A DNA stretch of 64,000 nucleotides, taken from Sanguinoderma infundibulare. Its lineage: Eukaryota > Basidiomycota > Agaricomycetes > Polyporales > Polyporaceae. Below are positions 9,326 to 21,572 of the stretch, piece after piece. The notes under the pieces were generated by a model. It had not been told where the DNA came from. It did not search any database and saw only the letters and a program-made list of their open reading frames with translations. The first letter of the stretch is position 1; each line of letters opens with the position of its first letter. The position numbers and the translations under genes are program-made. Location of the stretch: contig JAVLRN010000002.1 of the NCBI GenBank assembly GCA_032821775.1, positions 1,860,001-1,924,000 on the forward strand, read 5' to 3'.

Positions 9326-12286
9326 TCACGTCGACGCCTCGACCTCGCCTGAGGGAATGTCCGACGTCGCGAGCTCGGCCGACGGTTCTTCCTTGATCGG
9401 CGCGCTCTCCTTAAGCGGGTTCGCCACGTCCTCTGGGGGCTCGATCGCGCTGGGGGGCTGCGAGTTGCCGCCGCCGCGACGCCCGCCGGAGCCGCCCTGC
9501 GGGCCCGAGCGTGGCGGGTTCGCGCACCTGTCCTTGCCGTGCGCGATACGGAGGTTCGCGTAATCGGTCTTGTTCTTGACGCCATCGATGGCCTTGATAG
9601 CGTTCGCAATGTTCGTGAAGTTCACGAATGCGCAGTTCCTAGATAGACACCAAGGGTCAGCATCTGGTTCCAAGAAGAAAAACACAGAAGGAAAGGCCGC
9701 GTCCATGTAGACGAATGGACGATCTTGGCCAAGTTACGAGGGAAACATCAAAGAAAAGTGTACGTACTTCTCCTTGAGGAAGTTAACCAGCTCAATCTCG
9801 CCGTACTCGCCAAAGTCGCGCTTGAGCTTCTCCTCCGTGAACGTGTCAAAGTCCTCGATGTTGCCCACGTACACGTTCCGCGTCGCGCCCGAGTGCACCG
9901 CGAGTGCAAGCGCGGGCGGCAGCGGCCCCGAGTTCTTGCCCCACCCGATCTTCAATCGCCGGTTGTTGAGCGTCAGACCCTGGTACGACGCCACCTGGAA
10001 GAATGTCAGCGCCGCGGCCGGGTCGACAAAGGTCACAAACTGTGATTAACATATGGGTCAGCATCACAAGAGAGCGAACGCATAGACGAGGAGCAGAGAC
10101 GTACGGCGATGTGCTTATCCTGCATGTACCGCAAGCTCTGGAGGACACCCCCCCTGATCGCGTTGCACAAGTCCTCGGTTGTCGTCTCCGGATGAATGTT
10201 GCCCAAGTACACCGTCCTGTTCAGGCCCTGGCCGCTCGCGAGGCTCTGAAGCGCGTCAGGCGAGAACGGCATGTACGGCGTGAGCGGCGACGCGAACGGG
10301 TTTCCGCCGGCGATCGGCGACAGGGCACTCTGGGCGACCAGTGATTGAGCGGCGGCTGCTTGGGCGGCCTGGGCGGCGGCCTGCTGCGACTTGGGGATGT
10401 ACGCGCACCGGTCCTTGCCGTAGTTGACGCGCTTGCCCGCCCATGCGGGCTCGGTAGGGAGTGTGTTGACGACCTTAGTGGCGGTCGAGATGGAGAGGAA
10501 GTGGACGAAGCCGATGTTCTTGTCGCGCACAATCTTGACCTGGTCGATGAGCCCGAACCTGCTCAGGTCGTCGCGTAGCTGCTCCTCGGTCATGGACTCC
10601 TCGAGACCGCCGAGGTAGACGTTCCGACTCGCGTTGCTCTGCTGGATGGCCAGAGCGACTTGCGACGGCACTGGCGAGGGCTTGCCCCAGCCGATCTTGA
10701 GCTCCTGACCGTGCAGGGAGAGCTTCTTGATGAGGGCGTCGGCATGGAAGGCGGCGGCGGTGGCGCCGTCGAGGAATGAAAGGAAGACACACGACTTTTC
10801 GGGCAGAACGCGGATGGACTCGAGCGGGCCAAAGTGTACGAGGTTGAGGAGTTCGTCCACAGACGCGGTTGCGGGCAGGTTGCCGACGTAGACTGTGCGG
10901 GCGGTGGTGTTGCTCTGTGCGGAGAGGGCGGCGGTGATCGCGGCGGGCGAGTAGGGCGAGGCGACGGGGGTAGGGATGGCGAGCGAGGGCAGACGCTGCT
11001 GGTTGAGGGTTTGCTTGCAGCAGGGTCAGCATGGCGGTTCTGCAAACACGGGCACGAGGACAGACGAAGAGCGGAGAAACGCAGAAATGACTGCTCAAGA
11101 CGAAGGGGAAAGAACTGGGACCGTGCAAGCAAGCGTGCCCCGTACAAGGTCAACGACGAGAAAACGCACGCACTTGTTACCTCCCGTCGCCGCCCAGGGT
11201 CCCCCCGTCGGTGTGTCTCTAACGAGCTGTAACGTTGGACAGTCGTCGCTGTGGACAAGCGGCGCCGATCATCACGACGAGCGGGCGCGGATACGCGTCG
11301 GCTATTGTCCACAACGTGGATCAGGATCAGAGGAAACGGATTGCAAGCGACACGGCGTCGTCCCAACGAACATCTGGAATGTGGTGGTTTACGTAATGCG
11401 TCTCCAGTGCGACAGGCATCGTTTTAGACGGTGCCGCGGCCAGACAGAACTGGAACAAGGGCCGACAGGGGAGAAGAAACGCGGCGTGGATTCGGGAAGC
11501 TGCGCTGACAGGGGTGGTAGATGGGAAAATACGAAATCCAGGCAGGGGCGAGCGGTCCCTGAAAAAACACGTAGGCGAGAGAAGGCACCGGACGCGGGAC
11601 CGGCGGGCGCAAGGAACGAGAAGAGGAGCGAGGGATAGGAAAGGCGACAAACGCAACGCGACTCAAGGAGAAGCAAGGGAGACTCACGTTAGCGAAACCG
11701 GCAGCCATCTGGCCGTTGTAGGAGAAGCCTCCGAGGACACCCATGGCGGGGAGACCCATGCCGAGCATGTTGTAGCCGTTGAAGGGGTTGTACGGGTTCG
11801 CGCTGTTGGGCGTGATCGACGGCTGCTGGGTCTGGGGGGTGTACGGGCCGGCCGTGTTGGGACTCATCTGCTGGCCCATGCCGTTGGTGGCGACAGCGGT
11901 GTTCACGCTGAGGGTGGGGGTGGAGTAGAGGGGGTTGGCTGCCGCAGCGAAGCCGGAGGGGGGCGAACCGTTGAAGCCGTTCTGTGCTGCGGCCTGGGGG
12001 CCGTAGCCGTAGTTTGCGAACGCGTCGCGGGCGGGTGCGGCGGATGCGCTGGCGTTTGCGGGGAGGCCGTTGGCAGCGTTGAAGGAGGTGGGGGACCAGC
12101 GCGCCTTTTTGGCGTCGGGGCCGCCGACGGCTTCCATGGACCTCTGCTGGGGGGAGAGAGATGAGGGCGCGGTGAGCTGGCTGTGGGGGAAGATGGAGGA
12201 GGGAGTGCGCTGACCTTCATCATGTCGATGTCGAAGGAGGAGTAGGGCTGGTATTGGGAGGCGAACGCGGTCTGGGAATCATCCAT
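9326..12286 (-). CDS. Multi-RRM RNA-binding protein, Nrd1 (S. pombe)/Mrn1 type
   Basis: Predicted RNA-binding regulator of mRNA fate; S. pombe Nrd1 and yeast Mrn1 have this layout. Five exons (12286-12215, 12143-11688, 11013-10105, 10039-9768, 9638-9326) give 673 aa. The N-terminal ~170 residues are Asn/Gly/Pro/Ala-rich and disordered. Four RRMs follow, with RNP2/RNP1 pairs: [12 protein letters not shown] with [20 protein letters not shown] with [22 protein letters not shown] with HIAFVTFVDP, and [11 protein letters not shown] with [10 protein letters not shown]. Repeated linkers LKIGWGK and YGKDRCA are typical of this subfamily. An RGG-like segment ([13 protein letters not shown]) and an acidic tail end the protein. 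Intron 2 is 674 nt, by far the longest in the gene. Start chosen at the first ATG of [19 protein letters not shown]; alternative upstream exons cannot be excluded. Confidence 0.9.
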
Positions 12287-12679
12287 TGCGGGCGGCAGGG
12301 CGGGGACGGGGACGAAAGGAGAGAAGGGGTGTCAGAGAGCGTGGGGCGCAGGCAAAGGGAGGCTCGACAAGGGCAAGGCCGGGCAAAGGAGTGTGGCAGA
12401 AAAAGACACGCACAAAAAGGGAGCGAGTGCGGACTGCAGGGGAGAGGATGGTTTAAAACGCTCTTGCGAAGGACGCGAACTGGGCTGCCCACCCGCAAAG
12501 AAGGAAGAGAGAGCGAAACGGGTGACAGAAACAGACAGAGACTCTCTCAGCCCCATCCTCCGAACCCATCCCATCACCGTCCCACGCGACCGCACGGACC
12601 ACCTTCCGACAACGGCATAGCATTCCGTCTCTTCCCAAACAGAACATCCTCCGGATCTACTTTCATCATCCCATATACA

Positions 12680-14421
12680 TCACAGCTTCGCCCGCCCCGC
12701 CCCGCCCTCGCCCTCGCCATCGACGTGTTTCAGCACCCACGAAATGCACTCCTCCACAAACCTCTCCTTCACCCCCTCCGGCTCGTGCACCAGCTCGTGG
12801 AACCCCCCCTGCGATGCGCCCCAATCAGACTCGGCTCATCTCTCTAGCCGCCGGAACTGACCTTGTACGGCGAAAACGTCTTATCCTCGGCGTCAAGCTT
12901 ATCAAACAACTCTTGCGAAGCCTTGAACGAAGTGACCTGCGTGCAATCAACGTTAGCACCCGCATCCTTCCCTCCGCATCCCATTCCAATACCATAACGC
13001 TCGGTGCGGCGGGGAGGGAAGGGGGCCACAGAGCCGAACAATCTTGTTCATCAAAGGAGAATGCCGTGGCAAAGAAATGGCAAATCGGTTTACATTCTGT
13101 CTACAAAGATCTACCATCAAGTATTCGAAAATGAGGTGATCCTTGACTACGCGCACTAAGGCCCGAAGCACCAATCTATGCACGCGACCGACGTCCAAAG
13201 TCGAGACGCAACAAAGTAGCCGAAGAGGGGTGCAACCGAGAAAGGAGTAGCAACCACTCACCCGATCGGCGTCGCCATGGACGACCAGCAGCTAGAAACA
13301 CAGCGTCAACGATGATGCAAATGTTTAGGAGAGAACCGCGAGAACACACAGGGAGTTTGTGCGGCCAATGCTTGTGGTCCTTCGCTAGAAGATGTTCACC
13401 CTACGAGGAGGTGTTACAGCAGAACGGAAATGCCCAAACGCGGCGTACCCCACTGATCATGTCGTCCACACCCTTCAGGGTGCCCTTCTGAATAATCAAT
13501 TTATCATCGACGTTGGCCTGATTCGCTACTGGGTCGTGCGAGAGGTCCTACGAGCTTGAAATTAGCGACGTTTTGGGCGAGGACGCGGAAACAAAGCGCA
13601 AAGTTCATGTGCCACAAGAAACGGCAAAGAGCAAAGGATAACGAGGGACGGTTAGTGAAACATGTAAACCAGGACGGAAAATGACCAGAAGCGCGTCGGG
13701 GATGAACGCAGAATGAACGAAAGAGACGAGGCAATTGAGCATGCACGTACCTCGACAGCGATGGGTGCGTCAATGGGCAAGTTCGGCAGGAACGCGCTCG
13801 CCTTCCCGCCAACGTACCTCAATATCTTCGACGGCGGAAACGTCAGAAGCACCAGAGGGCTCGACGCGATTACCCCCGACACCGCAGACACCGTCTCCTT
13901 CGCCGGCGGCCTAGACGTCCGCGTCCCGAACGCCAGCGCCAGCCCGCCTCCCTACGTATGCACAACCGTCAGCATAATACCCCACCCACTCCGCGCCGAA
14001 TCCCACAAGAACGCACCATCGAATGGCCCATCAGGAACACCGGCACCTCCGCCGGGTGCTCCCTCCTCACATGCTTCAGCCACCACTCCATGTCGCCCAG
14101 CTGCTGCACCGCGCTCGTCTTGCCGTAGCTGCTCCCCTTGCTCTTCTTCGCCTTGTCGAGCGCCGTCCGCCCGAAGCCCCGCTGGTCGTACGTGAAGACC
14201 GTGATGCCTTGCGCGGCGTACAGGCCGTGCGCCCACTCGTACCGCGCGCAGTGCTCCGCGAAGCCGTGCACGAAGACCAGTATGGCGCGGGGCGGGGAGG
14301 TGACGGATGGGTACGTCCGGGTGTAGAATTGGGTGCCGTCGGGCCCCGGGAGCCACGCTTCGGTGAAGGTCGCTGCTTGGGGAGGGGCAGAGGGTGCGTC
14401 GGAGGTCGTGGGGGTCGCCAT
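12680..14421 (-). CDS. Monoacylglycerol lipase-like alpha/beta hydrolase (MGL-a)
   Basis: Serine hydrolase expected to cleave monoacylglycerols to glycerol and fatty acid. Seven exons: 14421-14017, 13951-13751, 13547-13449, 13400-13350, 13291-13262, 12936-12862, 12808-12680; 329 aa. Seen: oxyanion region VFVHGFAEHCARYEWAHGLY, FTYDQRGFGRT, nucleophile elbow GHSMGGGLALAF (the elbow is split by intron 1 after GHSM), acid residue in LLVVHGDADRVT and catalytic His in GGFHELVHEP. HWPHKLP is characteristic of the subfamily. The exon pattern 201-99-51-30-75 nt is shared exactly with the two paralogues at 18336 and 21135, which were used to fix the short exons. Start at MATPTTSD; the in-frame codon further upstream is GTG. 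Confidence 0.92.
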
Positions 14422-16238
14422 TGAGTCGTGTCGTGAGCTTGTGGGCACCTCTGGGAAAGGGGAGAATGGAGAGAAGGCCCGTGATACTTATACGCTGCTT
14501 GACATGAGGTCATGGGCGCGTCGGGAATTCCCCGTTTTGGCACTACCGCCCGAACGTGTGTCAGTTCCTGGGCGCTAACGGAATTTCTTTCTGGACTCAC
14601 CCACTAGTACTCGCACCTCTGGCTAGTACTTACGCGTACGAGTGCCAGTCATGCCGGCGAGCTTCTTGGAACGTCTGGGATGTACATGGCCTCCGAGTGC
14701 ACGCATTCGACATTCCTCCTACAGTCTAAAGTAGGCTCGACAACCGCCTGGATTCGATCATTCGCATCGAAAATGGTCGCCCCGCAAGCGTCCCGATTCT
14801 ACAGGGTCGCTAAGGCCAGATCTTTACAGTTGAGGTCGGTCTATTTGGTCTTGAAGTTGCTATGTGTACAAAGATCGACGCTCATAACGGATTGGCGTTG
14901 GTTTTTAGGCGGCGGCTACCCGGAACGTTCGCATGATTCGTGCGTGACGCCGGAGGCCTTGGAAATGAGATGAGACAAACGTTTTCCCAGAGTCATCTCC
15001 TGCGAAATCCGCTGCGGCAACTGAAGCCCGGTCTAGAAGCATCCAATTCGTGGTGCTTGCGAGCTCCCGCACGTATACATGGCGGACTTCCTCGACTGCG
15101 GCGGTCTCAGTCGATACCGTTGGCCGGAGGGAGCCGACCTGGCTCCGAACTCGTCGTACTGGCGTCAGAAATCCATACGGTGCGTCGAATATCGTCCAAG
15201 GTCCACGTCCGCTTCTACATATGTACGTACTAAAAACCCCGTCGTAACCAGCACCTGACGCGTAACAGCTTCGTATATACTATTCCCCAAGGGGTCGGCT
15301 GACATTTTTGGTCGACAGAGTCCGCAACATCAGCATCTTGGCGCCCTCAGCTCCGAGCTCATCGAATTAGTCGGTCCCAACCCCAGGCCTTCTCCACCTC
15401 GTTTACCGGTCCATGTGTCTAGCTATCACTCTCGTAAGTCATCTTCATCCACCACGTCCCTCGTTATAGGCTGGTTGAATGTTTGTAAGGTAGTATTGGG
15501 CTTATCGATGGCCCCCTCAGAGCTGATGACAGCCACAAGGTTGACTTGCCTGAATGCTCAGTGTCGGGAGTCCTTTAGACTCCCTGCCTTCATACGTCGA
15601 GATCCGGAGACCATCGCCTCAACGTTCGCAGCAGCAGCAGAATCTCGGGATGAACACACCATCTGGATGCTACGGACAATGATGGCGAGGGAAACCGTCG
15701 AAGCAATTCATCGCCTAGGACAGCCTCTCAGCATTCAATATTACCCTCCGACTCATCAGCGCTTGCTTTGGCTGCTATCTCCATCTGCCATCAAGCGTGC
15801 CACGATGCCTCCTCCGAGTCACTCACCCGGCACCAAGATCTACTTTTACCGGATCTCGCTTGCTACCACCATTGTTATAGAGGACGGTCGACCTGCACCC
15901 AGCGGCATTGGTGTAGGAGTTTTGCGCACGTCCAAGCCGGAGGTAGGGCGAACTTGACAGACGAGACGATCCTTGGATTGGGTAAGTCTCACCATCTTTT
16001 CAGCGTCAACGGCAACACCCCAGCACCGCCGTGTGGTCTTGTTCCACGTTCCTCTTTGCTAACATCATGCTTTAGGACTCCTGCAGGACCGGTGGCGGTT
16101 CGGAAGAGCGTACACGCTCCGGCGTGGTCATCCGGGCCAATCCATGTCAACTATATGTCAAACGCTGGCTGCGCATGTGTCGAGCCTCATAAGCGGGAGA
16201 GCGACTCCAAAGTCGTCCAACGAGCATCCTCTTACGGC
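14422..16238. other. Intergenic region with one weak open frame
   Basis: No gene is supported. The plus-strand frame from the ATG at 15508 to 15957 is open for 149 codons (begins MAPSELMTATRLTCLNAQC) but has no recognisable domain, and its composition is not clearly coding. Confidence 0.3.
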
Positions 16239-17766
16239 ATGACCGACGAGCTTGAAGCCAATCTCATCTCGGGCTTTATCGAGTTCACGCTGTTCGGCAT
16301 CTTCGCTGTTCTATCACCTGCATCCCTTTTGCTGCTGATACGCCGACATCGAATGGTGCTCGGCGCGTCTTACGATTCCGCTCTTGCGTTGCGAAGATGG
16401 ATCGCAACTTTCTGGGGCCTGGGCAAGTCTCCGCTCATCCTCGCAAACGTCTTGCTGATGCTTACGGTGACGGCAGTAAAGTACACTTCTCACACCATTA
16501 CGCCACTTGGAAATGTACTCACGCGTCGTTGTTAGCACTTTGGCTTCTCTTCGGAGAGACTCGTCCTGGCAATAGTAAGCCAAGGCGATAGAGAGCAGTC
16601 TATCGCCTTCCTGATCGATCAACGAGAAACGACGCAGGTCACGAGGCTCTTCTTGCTCGTGACCACCGTGTTCCTTGGCGATGTCGTCATTGTGCGTAGT
16701 ACGTCTATGCCCTTGTCCCCCGCATATTTGCATCGTCCTGAAACTGCACACACGCAGAGCTATAGGGTATGGTTAGTATGTGGCCGAAACATCTGTATTG
16801 CGCTCTTCCCAACGCTCACGGTCGCAGGGATGATCGGTCAGTGCCTGTGCACCTCTGGAACTCGCTAGTTGACAAGCTACTTATATGCGTCTATTAGTCT
16901 CAGGATGCGGAATGATTCGACAGTCTATCGTGCCTCGCTCGAACGGAGGCTCTTGGATCATCGCGATCTGCGTGATGTCTGTCTGGTATGTCTTCAGCAT
17001 GATGGTCTCTCCGCCTCCTGCCAGTCGCTCACCTCGACCCGCCCGCATATAGTACAAACGTCTATGGAACGGGTGCGTAGCCTGATATACGACACGAGCT
17101 TGGAGCCTCAATGGCATGCATGTATAGCGGTGATAGCATACCGCGTTTGGGCGTCGAACCGCCTCCTCAAGAGTACAGGCGTTATCCAAGCCGGAACTCT
17201 GCTGGTGGGCGATGGTGGTTTCCAACCTCGATATATCAGCTTTTCTTAACGTTTGGCCTTCGTGCCATTTCAGGAGAGCATCGCGATTTTTGTATAGAGC
17301 GCCGCGCTGTGGACGTGCGTTCCGCTCAGCCTTGCTTTATCCCTTTATCCTGTCGCTCGCTCACGATGCCACGACCTCTACCAGCTTCGGCGCCATCTTC
17401 TTTCTCATCTCCAGATCGTACCTCGCGGAGTCCGGCTTGGTTCCGATCGTTGTCGGGGCCGCACCCACGGTCATCGGGCTCACCTTCATGCTCATCACTT
17501 TGCGCGTCGGCCTTGGCTGGGGACAGGAAACCTGGGCCCTGGCGACCACGGCGATACGCTTGCGGATGCCAGCCTCCGAGTCGTCGGGCGTAGGACGGCA
17601 AGCGCCGTCTACGATCCGCACAGAAGACTTCTGGAGACCGCAGGCCCCGTTCATGGTGACGCCCACGGTAGATCTGGAGGAGGGGGTCGACATCGGCGAG
17701 TGTTCGATCGTTGAAGAGAAGAACGAGCATGCTCTGGGCGAAGGCGATATCCGGCTTGAGCCGTGA
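16239..17766 (+). pseudogene. Orphan seven-helix membrane protein with a premature stop codon
   Basis: Member of a basidiomycete-specific family of uncharacterised multi-helix membrane proteins. Eight exons can be drawn by alignment with the intact minus-strand paralogue at 23055-21573: 16239-16475, 16536-16691, 16758-16836, 16898-16985, 17053-17072, 17128-17204, 17274-17314, 17385-17766. Exons 2, 3, 5 and 7 have exactly the paralogue's lengths (156, 79, 20, 41 nt). Family signatures: YRVWLVCGRN, SWIIAICVMSVC, TNVYGTAVIAYRVW, GLTFMLITLRVGLG. In exon 7 the paralogue reads FVESAAL, while this copy reads FV-stop-SAAL (TAG at 17295-17297). All other phases are intact (359 codons if the stop is ignored), so decay looks recent. 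A sequencing error or skipping of exon 7 (41 nt, so it would shift frame) are the alternatives. Confidence 0.7.
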
Positions 17767-18335
17767 CTCGCAGCGGGGTCACGGAGAAGACGGCCGACGA
17801 GCCCGGGGCGATCTTCCTCTCGGTGGCGCGTAGGGTCGAGTCAGATGTCGTTTGGAATTCGTTCGGGGTCAGTACGAAAAACAGCATGCCGCAGCGCCCT
17901 GCGCCGACAGAGTTCTGGGGAGTAGGCTCTGAGCGAGGCGGAGCGCGAAGTGTGACGCTGATGAAGTTTCTCCATCTGCGTCTGTCATCTGGACAGGTGG
18001 CGTCCGAGGATAGTGGCCTGTACGGACCTCATTGGACACCCTGCGTTTGGAATGTCTGTGACTGCTTCGTGAAGTATGGCTTGGTACGTACAATCATCTG
18101 GCTTCGTATTTACTGCGTGTGCTTCTTGTGCTATTGTGGGCGCGACCTTATATACCCTGAGAAGTGCGTCTACCAAAATTTCAGTCTTCGCATGACGTAG
18201 CTGACTGCGCCTGTAAAACAGATTCTGATGAGAATGAGCCTGCTCCACAACATACAGCATCTGTAATCCCGATATGCATGAAGTGCTAGCAACCCCGCCC
18301 ACCATCCTCGTTCTTCGGGAACCGCCCACTTAACG
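17767..18335. other. Intergenic, membrane protein to lipase b
   Basis: No gene supported. It corresponds in position to the 437-bp spacer 21136-21572 in the inverted copy, but similarity by eye is weak. Confidence 0.4.
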
Positions 18336-19684
18336 ATGACGGACTCACGTCAAACGTCCCCGATGTTGTTCACTGAGGGGTGGTGGCTTGGCCCTCAGGA
18401 CACGAAGTTTTACACGCGCACGTACGCCGCGGCGTCCCCGCGGGCGGTCGTGCTCTTCGTTCACGGCTTTGCGGAGCACGTCGGGCGGTACGAGTGGGCG
18501 CATGGGGTGTACGCCGCTCGAGGGATCACCGTCTTCGCCTTTGACCAGCGCGGATTCGGACGGACTGGCATGGACGAGGAGCACAGGAGCCCGGGGAGCA
18601 CGTACTGCATGACGACGTTCAAGGAGCAGCTTGAGGACATAGAGTGGTGGCTGAGGCGTGTGAGCGAGCAGTTCCCGGGCCTGCCGATGTTCTTGATGGG
18701 GCATTCGATGGTGCGTGATATTCCGCATTGCGTGTGGACGTTGTAGCTAGCTAACGTATAGTGTACGCGTCGTGTGACGTGCGCGACTTTGGTAGGGCGG
18801 TGGGCTGTCGTTAGCGTTCCCCACACAGACGACTGCGCCGCCTGCACAGGAGAGCCTCGCGCTCCTCTCTGGTGTCATTGCGACGAGTCCGCTGCTGGGA
18901 CGGCCGTCACCTGTTTCGCGGCCGGTGCGGTTCCTTGTGTGGACGATCGGGAAGGTGTTCCCGAGGATACTCGTTCCATTGCCAGTCGACTCGAATGTGC
19001 GTTCTGCCAGTGGCATGTCCAATGATTTTTGTGGGGTGTAAGACTGACGAATGGCGAGGGTAGGCATTGACTCATGACAAAGCGGTCAACGATGCGGTGG
19101 AGAAGGATCCGATGTGTCCGAAGATGGTGTCGTTGGGGGCTCTGAATTCGGCGCTTGGAGGGGTATGTTTCTTGTTCGTTCTGTCTGTGTTATGGAGCGA
19201 TGAGCTGAAAGTTCACCATCTAGTTCGACCGGGTACGCAAGCAGGGTTATAAGCACTGGCCACGAAAACTCCCGGTGCGTGTTGCGTGTCGGCTTACGAA
19301 TCATAAGGAGACGTTGCCGGGCTCACGATGCGTGTTTTCTCGTGTCGAATGTTAGCTACTGATGGTACACGGTGCCGCAGATAAGGCATGTCGCTGTTCA
19401 GAGATGCAACCGAGGAATCACATTTTCACCATCCCACTTTGGACTTTCTAGGTCACCTCGTACCCGGCATCCGACTCGTTCTTCTGCAAGGTCGACGGGG
19501 AAGACTTGGAATTCAAGGTGTTTGAGGTACGAATCTCATACCGATCATTTGTCACGGTGGACATTTGCGGATCATCGCCATTCAGGACGGATACCATGAA
19601 CTTGTTCATGAACCAGACGGGGTGAAGGAGAAGTTCGTGAACGAGTGCATCGCTTGGATCCTTGCCCGGGCGGTTCCGGGATAA
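18336..19684 (+). CDS. Monoacylglycerol lipase-like alpha/beta hydrolase (MGL-b)
   Basis: Second lipase paralogue, same predicted reaction as MGL-a. Seven exons: 18336-18710, 18796-18996, 19064-19162, 19224-19274, 19356-19385, 19452-19526, 19586-19684; 309 aa. Conserved: VLFVHGFAEHVGRYEWAHGVY, FAFDQRGFGRT, GHSM|GGGLSLAF (Ser nucleophile), LLMVHGAADKVT (Asp) and DGYHELVHEP (His), so the triad is complete. Exon 5 ends AAG followed by GCATGT, a GC-AG intron (19386-19451); both paralogues have a normal GT there. The residues of exon 4 (FDRVRKQGYKHWPRKLP) and exon 3 (ALTHDKAVNDAVEKDP) differ most from the paralogues. It ends only 50 bp before the hairpin at the axis of the inverted duplication. 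Confidence 0.87.
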
Positions 19685-19734
19685 GATCATAGCGGTTCGG
19701 CGGCGTTGGGATATAGTATCTGAAACTTCATCCG

Positions 19735-19757
19735 ACCACCATCACATTGATGGTGGT
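19735..19757. repeat. Perfect hairpin at the axis of the inverted duplication
   Basis: Ten-base arms ACCACCATCA and TGATGGTGGT separated by the three bases CAT. It lies between the convergent 3' ends of MGL-b (19684) and MGL-c (19833), almost exactly at the symmetry axis. It could be a bidirectional terminator-like element or a scar of the palindromic rearrangement. Confidence 0.8.
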
Positions 19758-19832
19758 TAGAAGGGGAAATCGTTATATACACCATGTATGCTCGATGGCC
19801 TGGTCCTCGAGTCACGACGGTCCCCCGGGGTC

Positions 19833-21135
19833 CTACTCGGAAGCATTCTCGGCATGCTTCAGTATCCAAGACACGCATTCGTCTACGAATTTCTCCTTAA
19901 CACCATCTGGTTCATAAGCTAGCTCGTGGAAGCCATCCTAGGTCGTGGGGATCAGTTCCTTCGGCGAGCGTTTTAATCGAACTCGGACGTTACGCTACCT
20001 GGAATGGCTTGAGCTCCTTGTCATCCGCGACGACCTCGCCGAAAAACTCCTCCGAGCCTTTGAACGATGTGACCTGTGGATGGGCGAGTATGGTCAGCAC
20101 GAAGATAGCAGCGGTGTCTTCCCCATGCCGAGCATCCCGAGGACGAGTACTGCACAATGTTACATACCCTATCTGCAGTGCCATGTACAATCAGCAGCTG
20201 ATGAATGTCATGAGTGCATTGTCTTCAGCACGACTTCGGAAAGACATACTGGTAGCTTCTGTGGCCAGTGCTTGAAGTCATTCCAAAGCAATTGCTCTCC
20301 CTATCATGTGGCCATCAATATTAGAATGCCTACGGTCTGCTGCGAGACATGGCTTACTCCACTCAACATGTCATTCAAGCACCGCAGAGAGCCCTTGTGA
20401 ATGATACGTGGGTCCCGTGCGTTGGCATCATTCTTCGCAGGGTCGTGCGAGAGATTCTGCGGAGACTGTTGAAAGTCTGTACGCAATCACCACGAGGTTC
20501 GAGTACTCACGCTAGGATTGATGGGCGTGTGGACGATATGGTTGGGAAGGATGAAGCTCAACAGCCAGCCCAAAAACCGCACATGCCTCGCTGTCGGGGT
20601 AGCGCGTAGAATAAACGGGCTGGATGCGACCACGCCCGCGAGCGACGCCACGCTGTCCTTCGCGGGCGGTGCGGACTCGCGGGTCGCGAACGCCAGCGCG
20701 AGCGCGCCGCCCTAGTATTGCATCCGGATTCAGCGCAAGGCCTCGAACGAAAGAGCGCGCATCACTTACCATCGAGTGTCCCATGAGGAAGACAGGAAGA
20801 GTGGGATGCTGATCGTGGACGTGCTTGATCCACCACTCGATGTCGCCGAGCTGCTCGCGCCAGCTGGTCTTCCCGTACAGGCTCCGACCGGTCTTCGCTT
20901 CTGCGTCCAAGGCAGTACGACCAAAGCCCCGCTGATCGAATGCGAATACTGTGATCCCTCGCGACGCATACACGGAGTGCATCCACTCGTAGCGAACGCA
21001 GTGGCCTGAGAAGCCATGCACGAAGACGACGACGGCGCGAGGGGAGGTCGCAGCGTATGTCCGAGTGTAGAACTCGGTACCGTCGGGCCCCGGCAGCCAG
21101 GTCTCGATTATGTCGTTCGGGATTGAACTCGCCAT
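19833..21135 (-). CDS. Monoacylglycerol lipase-like alpha/beta hydrolase (MGL-c)
   Basis: Third lipase paralogue, convergent with MGL-b. Seven exons: 21135-20770, 20711-20511, 20456-20358, 20300-20250, 20198-20169, 20073-19999, 19937-19833; 308 aa. Conserved: VVFVHGFSGHCVRYEWMHSVY, FAFDQRGFGRTALD, GHSM|GGALALAF, LLIVHGTADRVT, and DGFHELAYEP, so Ser-Asp-His are all present; the usual VHEP after the catalytic His is AYEP here. All introns are GT-AG and fall at the same positions as in MGL-a and MGL-b. Start taken at the ATG of MASSIPND; the preceding in-frame codon is GTG. The upstream neighbour on the same strand is the seven-helix protein, mirroring the plus-strand pair. Confidence 0.9.
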
Positions 21136-21572
21136 CACATGGGTGCCGGGTGGTGATCGTTACACGGTGGCGGGGCGAGGGTAAGTCTTCGAGGCTGAGA
21201 GCGGCGGAGACACGGGAGGAAAGCACACATATCGCCGCTGGCTTTCATAGAGATCGCCTCGTCGCACGGAGCGGCCGGCGGCCTGAGGCTATGCATCAGC
21301 ATCTCCGCCCCTGGATGGGATTTTGAGATGGAAGCACCACCTTCACTTCGTATCCAGAACCGCGCTCTGGTCTCACTGCTGAGAACGAGAGAAGGCGTTG
21401 ATATGCGCTGTTATGGACTATATAGGGATGATCCTCTCGTTATTGCCATATCACCGTCACAGACGAAAACTCTAACCTTGTGGCGTCCTTAATTTGCAAG
21501 TACTGCTTCCGAGCGGGATGACGTGAAAGGTACAATCATTGCTATGATTCAACATATGTGACAAGACTTATA

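Noticed and set aside
8497..9609. 370-codon minus-strand open frame
   Set aside because: It runs through CT-rich 3' flank and overlaps the last RRM exon in another frame; composition is Arg/Ser/Pro-rich, with no domain. It is a shadow.
11424..12164. Long plus and minus frames opposite RRM exon 2 and intron 2
   Set aside because: The minus frame is RRM exon 2 reading into its intron; the plus frame (Gly/Arg/Glu-rich) is the antisense shadow of a GC-rich Asn/Pro/Ala coding stretch.
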